Positions 58,388-64,000 of a DNA stretch of 64,000 nt are shown here, in pieces. A program made the position numbers and the translations under genes. Origin of the DNA: Gordius sp. MW1 (Eukaryota; Nematomorpha; Gordioida; Gordea; Gordiidae); contig OZ038528.1 in the NCBI GenBank assembly GCA_964036665.1, forward strand, positions 4,594,501-4,658,500, read 5' to 3'. A model generated the notes under the pieces. It was given only the letters and a program-made list of their open reading frames with translations. It had not been told where the DNA came from and ran no database searches. Each line of letters starts with the position of its first letter. The stretch's first letter is position 1.

Positions 58388-58474
58388 CTTCGTCGCCAGA
58401 TATAAGGATAGGATGGTTTATTGGAATTTTAATAACGCGATTCGATGACAGGAAATTACATAACAACAAAAATT

Positions 58475-58767
58475 GGCCTAGGCTATGTATTCTCGATTTT
58501 GAGTGATAAATAACAAAACGTAAAACGCATTTCTTAAACGTTCCATTGCATCTAATCCTAACCCTAACCCTAACCTAAAACGCTGACCTCAAACCCTAAC
58601 CCCGAACCTTAACCCTGTCCCTTAAAGGTAATTTTGACTTGAAATTATTTTTAAACAATAACACACAAATTCGAACGCGATGATTGCGCTCGGGAATGGA
58701 ACGTTTAAGAAATGCGTTTTACGTTTTGTTATTTATCACTCAAAATCGAGAATACATAGCCTGGTTC
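58475..58767. mobile_element. Foldback element with telomere-like core
   Basis: Arms of about 70 bp (AGGCTATGTATTCTCGATTT... and its inverse) enclose about 150 bp, flanked by the 9-bp duplication acaaaaatt (58466-58474, 58768-58776). The interior (58553-58622) holds CCCTAA-type repeats (CCTAACCCTAACCCTAACC and degenerate units). No coding sequence. The 9-bp duplication with long terminal repeats suggests a Mutator-like foldback. Confidence 0.85.
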
Positions 58768-58839
58768 ACAAAAATTACCTATTCGTTACATAACACACTC
58801 GTTACAATTACATATTCGTTACATAACACAATCGTTACA

Positions 58840-59862
58840 GTGATGAACACTATTAATGGTAACCTATGCTGAAATATAATTAATATGTTTTAGGTAAAGA
58901 AAACATACCAGCAAATGTCAATATGAAATCAACAAATATATTTCCTAATATTTATATACAACAATTACTTTTATAAGAATTTGGAAAAAAGTAAAATAGT
59001 CTTTCTACATATATAAGTAACTTTTAATCTTACAGCCCTTGTTGATGTTTTTGTGATTTTTACAAACAATAGTCACACTTCACCATAAAAAATTGAGTAT
59101 TTTCTTTATCTCAGCCCTTATTTTGTATTATCCATAAGCATAGCCAAGTTTTGGATTGGGGGAGGCAAAACATAATTTTTTTAATTTCTAAGGGTTTTTG
59201 TATTGAAATTTTTTTTTGTCATTGGCCCATGGTTTATCCATTAAGTATTTTAGCTAGTATTTAGAGTATATATTAAATGTAGCATAAGTATACCTATTTA
59301 TATAACATACATCACATTAAGGTTTGCAATCAAATATTAAGTATTAATAAGGCTTGTTGAAATGACCAACATCATATTTTGGTTTGCAATTTATTAAAAA
59401 TTTTATCAAACTTGCATCAAAAAGTTTGAGATTTGATAAAAAGTTTTATACCTTAGCAAATGAATAGTCTTATGGTTACCATTTTAAATATTTATTTGAC
59501 CTTGCTGAATCTATCATGATTTTAATTTAAAACCATAGACTACATATATCCAATATTTATACACCCATGTTATCTAGCAAAAATAATTTTCTCTATCATT
59601 TTCTTAAATATTCATATAAACCCATTTAAATCCATGCTTTTGTATTCTTTTTAATATCCTTTACTAACTATTATGTTTAATTAGTGAGTTCATCATTCAT
59701 AAAACTATTCTATATAAAAATATATTTATATCAATCTAAGTGAGCACACACATTTATAGTTTTAAGGCCATAGTTTAATTATAATATATTTATATTGTGT
59801 TTTTATATAAGTTAAAATATATTACCAATTTGCAATTTTTCTTGATTTGTAAATATTTCTAG
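58840..59862. other. AT-rich DNA with a MITE relic
   Basis: 59145-59235 (CATAGCCAAGTTTTGGATTG, AAGGGTTTTTGTATTGAAA) is a diverged, partial relative, on the opposite strand, of the MITE at 41682-41852. Nothing else recognised. Confidence 0.5.
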
Positions 59863-60350
59863 ACATAGTTATAGCAATTCATATAATTTATCAAAAGCAT
59901 AATAGATTAATTATACCATATTGTTTATTTATATTTAAAGTATATAAGTACTAGACATAGTTATAGCAATTCATATAATTTATCAAAAGCTATTATTTCA
60001 ATATATTAATTATACCCGATTGTATATTACTATTATATTTAAAGTATATAAGTACAGACATAGTTGTAGCAATTCATATAATTTATCAAAAGCTATTATT
60101 TTAATAGATTAATTGTACCCTATTGTATATTACTATTATATTTAAAGTATATAAGTACAGTACACACACAGTTATAGCAATTCATATAATTTATCAAAAA
60201 CTTTTATTTTAATATATACCCTATTGTATGTTACTAATTATAATTAAATATATATGTACTAGACACAGCAATAGCAACATATGTAATTCAACAAAAGTAT
60301 GATTTTAATAGCTTAATTATAGTCTATTGTATATTACTAGTTACTATATG
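59863..60350. repeat. AT-rich minisatellite, ~90-110-bp units
   Basis: Five diverging units start near 59863, 59954, 60057, 60168 and 60254, each with GACATAGTTATAGCAATTC then ATATAATTTATCAAAAGC, and AAAGTATATAAGTAC near the end. Units become more diverged to the right. No coding potential. Confidence 0.8.
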
Positions 60351-61087
60351 AGTCCCTAACTTTATTAATTATATATTAATTGCATTATATTATATTCAAT
60401 ATCAATATATATTTTTTAATTTAAATATAAAGATTAGGTATCTTGTTTGTGTTTCATTTTTTTCTCGCCAGTTGTCATTTTCATCAGTTCGACCGAATTC
60501 TTTATTAGTCTATGTCGGATTTGGACCCATAATATATAATGGACATAAAAGCTAATGTATTACGCAACTAGATGCAAACACTAAATCTAACCCTAACCCT
60601 TGCCTATATTACATTTTGCCTATATTACATTTTGCAAAAATCCGAATTTAAGGATTTAATAATCATATTTTTAATATATTGGACCAAAAATATTAGTTAT
60701 TTTAAGAACTATTTGAAACGGTGTATAAATACACGTTAACCGGCTATATTTTTAAATATCTATCAATTTAACGTTAAATAATCTAGATTATAAATTAATT
60801 AGCAATGTAAAATCATGGATAGATATTAAAATTAACATATCTTTGCCTATATATACTGTCTTATATTAAACTCAAAGGTTATGATTAATTTAGATATTTT
60901 GGCCATTATATATTTTGACCCGAAGTGCTATGTCGACATATGACCACGTGCTTAATGTAATCATCAGCTGGTTTTAAATGCCTACATGCTCAATTGCTAA
61001 CTACTCATCAACCTATTCTTACCAGAACTCACCTATTCACATCAGAACGCAGCTGATATTACCGTTTGTTTTTAATTTTTGAAGTAT
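60351..61087. other. AT-rich upstream flank of the FLYWCH exon
   Basis: No gene seen. CTAACCCTAACCCTTG at 60587-60602 is a short telomere-like tract. Confidence 0.4.
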
Positions 61088-61292
61088 ATGTCTAATGTTA
61101 AATTTATATTGTCACAATTCACAAAGAAAAAACCCTATTTTAGTTTATGAAATTTTGAATACATTAAAGTCATTATTGGAAAAGATACGCGTGTTTATTA
61201 TAAATGTCGATGTATTAATTGTTCTGGAAGAGGTTTCTACTTAAATGAAAATTTTACCTTAACCCATGAGGATGATAATATCCCAAATAAAA
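61088..61292 (+). pseudogene. FLYWCH-type zinc finger exon
   Basis: From ATG 61088 the frame reads ILSQFTKKKPYFSL, one in-frame TGA (61148-61150), then NFEYIKVIIGKDTRVYYKCR, CINCSGRGFYLN and a LTHEDD end. The pattern F-x-Y ... YYxCxxxxCxGR ... H matches the FLYWCH DNA-binding zinc finger (with Asp where the last His is usual), found in some host regulators and very often in Mutator-like transposases. A 36-nt GT..AG intron (61293-61328) follows. The TGA could mean a pseudogene or a missed splice. Next exon candidate: 61329 onward (TYPNYGCIDEPQH, short). Confidence 0.55.
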
Positions 61293-61464
61293 GTAATTTA
61301 TAATTATTTGCACTTATTTTATATATAGCTTATCCAAACTATGGATGCATTGATGAACCTCAACATTAATATTAACAATACTGCTAGTAGGCCTCTTTAA
61401 ACATTAGACATAAGTAAGTTAATTGAACACAAAATTATCATTAATGTATTCTATATGTATTTAG

Positions 61465-62165
61465 GATGGCAATGGAACAAAATAGGTGCAGTGCAATATC
61501 TACAGCAATGGAACAAAATAGATGCAGTGCAATATCTACTTCCACCATTTTTACATCTCATAGTTGTGAGTTTAAAAAAAATATATTATAATTTGTATAG
61601 ATTGTGCCTCTAGTCATCCTCAATTTGCTCAGGCCTTGCCTTCCACCATTTTTACATCTCAAGTTGTAAGTTTAAGAAAAATATATTATAATTTGTATAG
61701 ATTGTGTCTCTAGTCGTCCTCAATTTGCTTATGCCTTGCCTTCCACCATTTTTACATCTCAAAGTTGTAAGTTTAAAAAAATATATTATAATTTGTATAG
61801 ATTGTGTCTCTAGTCGTCCTCAGTTTGCTCATGCCTTGCCTTCCACCATTATTACATCTCAAAGTTGTAAGTTTAAAAAAAATATATTATAATTTTCATA
61901 GATTGTGTCTCTAATCATCCTCAATTTGCTCATGCCTTGCCTTCCACCATTTTTACATCTCAAAGTTGTAAGTTTAAAAAAATATATCATAATTTGTATA
62001 GATTGTGTCTCTAGTCGTCCTCAGTTTGCTCATGCCTTGCCTTCCACCATTTTTACATCTCAAAGTTATAAGTTTAAAAAAAATATATTATAATCTTTAT
62101 AGATTGTGCCTCTGGTTGTCCTCAGTTTGCTCCTGCCTTGCCTCCCACCTTTTTTACATCCCATA
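61465..62165 (+). repeat. Tandem exon-intron array, 100-bp units
   Basis: A first putative exon (61465-61565, after TATTTAG) reads MAMEQNRCSAIST twice, then STIFTSHS. It is followed by six units of about 100 bp. Each has an intron-like part GTAAGTTTAAAA...TCTCTAG (47-48 nt) and an exon-like part TCGTCCTCAATTTGCTCATG...ATCTCAAAGTT (52-53 nt): 61614-61665, 61714-61766, 61814-61866, 61915-61967, 62015-62067 and 62116-62165. The third acceptor reads TCTCTAA and the last donor is ATAAGT, so those two junctions are probably dead. All three frames are open in the exon-like part, and reading through the GT..AG joints from the first exon stays open. It could equally be a transcribed satellite; the gene is unknown. 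Confidence 0.6.
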
Positions 62166-63749
62166 ATTTGTTCTTTCATTATATAATATTCATAATTTAA
62201 GTTGTGCAATTTGTAAACTCTATTTTTTGATGTTTTGTTAGTATTAAAAAGGATTGTCTTATTTTGCAATAAAGTTTTTAACGTATGTGTTCAATATATG
62301 TTATTGCTGATAATTTTCATTGCTTAATGTTATAAATTATTACAGTCTTTAAGTTATAAGTAGAGCTGTTAAATAACAAATTATTGGAACTATTTCATTT
62401 TATGAATGTAACAAACAAAAATGACTTTAATTTTATGGTTGATATTTTCAACATATTTAATAAGGTAGGAACTATAAATTTAGAAAACTTGGCTGGAAAT
62501 TATTATTTTTAATACAAATTATTAAAGTTTAATTCCATCCAATAAAAGCCTATGCTAGATATAAATAGATTAAATGAATTATGATTCCCTAAATTTATAT
62601 TGAGATTCTTAATACATTACATGTTAGACAAGAGAAGATTGCCTCATGGGGATGGGGTGGGTTTTCAAAAATTTTTGACAAATAATACTGTTAAACGTAA
62701 AAATTTTAAGCTTATATACAGTAGTGGCGCCGGCAGGTTCATCTAAGTAAGGGGGGGCTTGCCAGTAATCATGTTTATAGGTTTTTGCAAAATTTGGACT
62801 TATAATTTTTTATTAAACATTTTATGAACAATAATGGATGTGCTAAAGTAATGAATGTGAACTAACAGAGTTAATAATATTTAACCATGAGGACCTATTT
62901 AGTTTATGGTATATGGAGGTAATATATCTTGATATCACCTCAAGGTATAATTATAAAATGAATATGAGATGTTTAATTAGGATGTATAATAATAGAACAT
63001 TTGAATGTATTAGGTTAAGGTGGCATGATCTTATTTGCAAGCTACATGATCATACATATATTCTAGATTTAATTGAGTAAGAACTACAAGTAGGAATTTC
63101 AATATCGCCTTCATCACATATCTATTTGTCAGAAGCAATTGATAGTATTTGTTTACAGACATGATAAACTTAATATTGCTTTCCATAAGTAAAAAGATGT
63201 CATTTGTATATCAAAATTAGATCACAAAACAAATCTAATTACCATTCGTTAATTGTTAAAGTTTAATTCTATCCAAAAAGAATATAAACTTATTGTACAT
63301 ATGAATAGATTAAGTAAATTTTAATTTTCAAATTAAAATTGAACTTCTTAATACACTTTACGCTAGATAAGTAAATCTAAATTAACTTTTTATAATATAA
63401 AAAAACTATGATGATGACTCATCATTTTAGTAAAATTTGCATTACAATTTTACTCTCATTTCACTTTTTCTAGAATAAAAAATGTATGAAAGATGATTCA
63501 TTATTCAAATATATTTAATCATTCTCAAAACAAACTTTTCATGATCACAAATAATACAATCAAAGCCTAGGTGAGTGAATCCAAAACCGTTTCTTATTAT
63601 GCTATAATATTATATTCTTACACCTATACTTACTTATATTATAACTTTTAAATAGGTTTTTTAAAAAACATTATTTTAAATTATTGAAAAAATGTTGTTT
63701 ATACTATGTGTTTATATGACTTTTATTTCATGTATTTTGTAATTTTAAT
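62166..63749. other. AT-rich DNA, hAT end relic
   Basis: At 62361 TAGAGCTGTTAAATAACAAA matches the left end of the hAT element at 308 but no partner end was found. A G-rich patch at 62728-62765 (GTGGCGCCGGCAGG, GGGGGGGCTTGCC) resembles a TIR-element tip. No gene recognised. Confidence 0.4.
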
Positions 63750-63857
63750 ATGTACCAAAATGCGCTATTTGAAGCGTTTGAGCAGTTAGCAAGAGTGGGG
63801 GTCAAAGGAGCTCATCAGGAAAAAAAGGAGCACACTTTGTTTATTGAAAATAAATAA
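63750..63857 (+). CDS. Small frame, possible last exon of an unknown gene
   Basis: 35 codons: ALFEAFEQLARVGVKGAHQE then KKEHTLFIENK and stop, with AATAAA overlapping the stop (63850-63855 and again at 63854). Composition is unusually protein-like for this AT-rich region and the poly(A) signal suits a gene end. I do not recognise the protein; the ATG may be internal to an exon whose acceptor lies upstream. Confidence 0.3.
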   Translation: MYQNALFEAFEQLARVGVKGAHQEKKEHTLFIENK

Positions 63858-64000
63858 AGGCAAAACTATCAAACCTAATTCTAAGAAGAATTTGCACAAA
63901 GAATGTATTAATTTTAAAATAACCCTAACCCAAATCAAGAAATCAGTCCCTCATTTTTTTTAAAAAAACATATCATCCCATAAAATGTCAATATTCATCA

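Larger units (their letters stand above)
54225..58839 (-). mobile_element. Ty3/gypsy element B, copy 2, best preserved
   Basis: Minus-strand element with the 3' LTR at 54225-54345 (its outer edge shortened) and the 5' LTR at 58400-58839, the latter interrupted by a foldback MITE (58475-58767). Both LTRs share an internal duplication (TTCGTTACATAACACACTCG then a similar second unit) not seen in copy 1. Order: gag, protease, RT, RNase H, integrase, tail. It is nearly whole, with about three breaks. Almost the same protein as copy 1, so both inserted recently, but no matching target duplication can be seen here. Confidence 0.9.

Noticed and set aside
58553-58622. True chromosome end or telomere
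   Set aside because: The CCCTAA tract is short, degenerate and enclosed by foldback arms with a target duplication.
61704-62093. Two 62-codon frames as a repeated protein gene
   Set aside because: They read straight through the intron-like GTAAGT...TAG parts of the tandem units; the spliced interpretation or a satellite fits better.
61540-62165. CRISPR array
   Set aside because: Units are nearly identical throughout with no variable spacers, and the sequence is clearly eukaryotic.
1-64000. Bacterial or viral contig
   Set aside because: Spliced animal nuclear genes, LINEs, a Helitron, MITEs and low GC show an animal nuclear genome.

Overview
The window looks like a gene-poor, transposon-dense stretch of an AT-rich invertebrate (metazoan) nuclear genome. 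Two conserved animal nuclear genes are recognisable: NDUFA7, a mitochondrial complex I subunit, on the plus strand near 34.4 kb, and MED29, a Mediator subunit, on the minus strand at 40.5-41.6 kb. Their inferred introns are extremely short (34-61 nt), all GT..AG, which points to a lineage with compact introns. TTAGGG-type repeat pieces also occur. I cannot name the species.

Layout: 0.3-2.8 kb is a decayed hAT transposon with a smaller hAT MITE inside its left end. 3.1-7.6 kb is a CsRn1-like Ty3/gypsy element with near-identical LTRs. 7.6-11.5 kb is AT-rich DNA with another hAT MITE. 11.5-24.1 kb is a Russian doll: a minus-strand Helitron (Rep zinc finger, Rep nuclease, Pif1-type helicase) carries a hAT MITE near its 3' end and is split inside its N-terminal coding region by a 6.7 kb gypsy element, which is itself split by a DIRS-like element. 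23.7-25.4 kb is a 700-bp inverted duplication whose centre holds an LTR piece from a second gypsy family. 26.2-33.0 kb is a full-span copy of that family, with a non-LTR retrotransposon inside its RT region.

33-43 kb is the host gene region: NDUFA7, a hAT MITE, a foldback element, a 5'-truncated relative of the first non-LTR element, MED29 and a small MITE. 43.4-52.4 kb is a shortened CsRn1-like element whose right LTR is split by 6.7 kb of inserted DNA containing an endonuclease/RT LINE, and again by a 152-bp foldback MITE. 54.2-58.8 kb is a second copy of the 26-33 kb gypsy family, with a foldback element carrying telomere-like repeats in one LTR. 59-64 kb is AT-rich with a 100-bp minisatellite, a FLYWCH-like zinc-finger exon, and downstream of it a tandem array in which each 100-bp unit reads as a 53-nt exon plus a 47-nt intron.

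There is no operon or pathway linking the genes; the main story is nested transposition around a few compact host genes. The exon-intron array at 61.5-62.2 kb and the inverted duplication at 23.7-25.4 kb are the least explained structures. No tRNA, rRNA or CRISPR was recognised.
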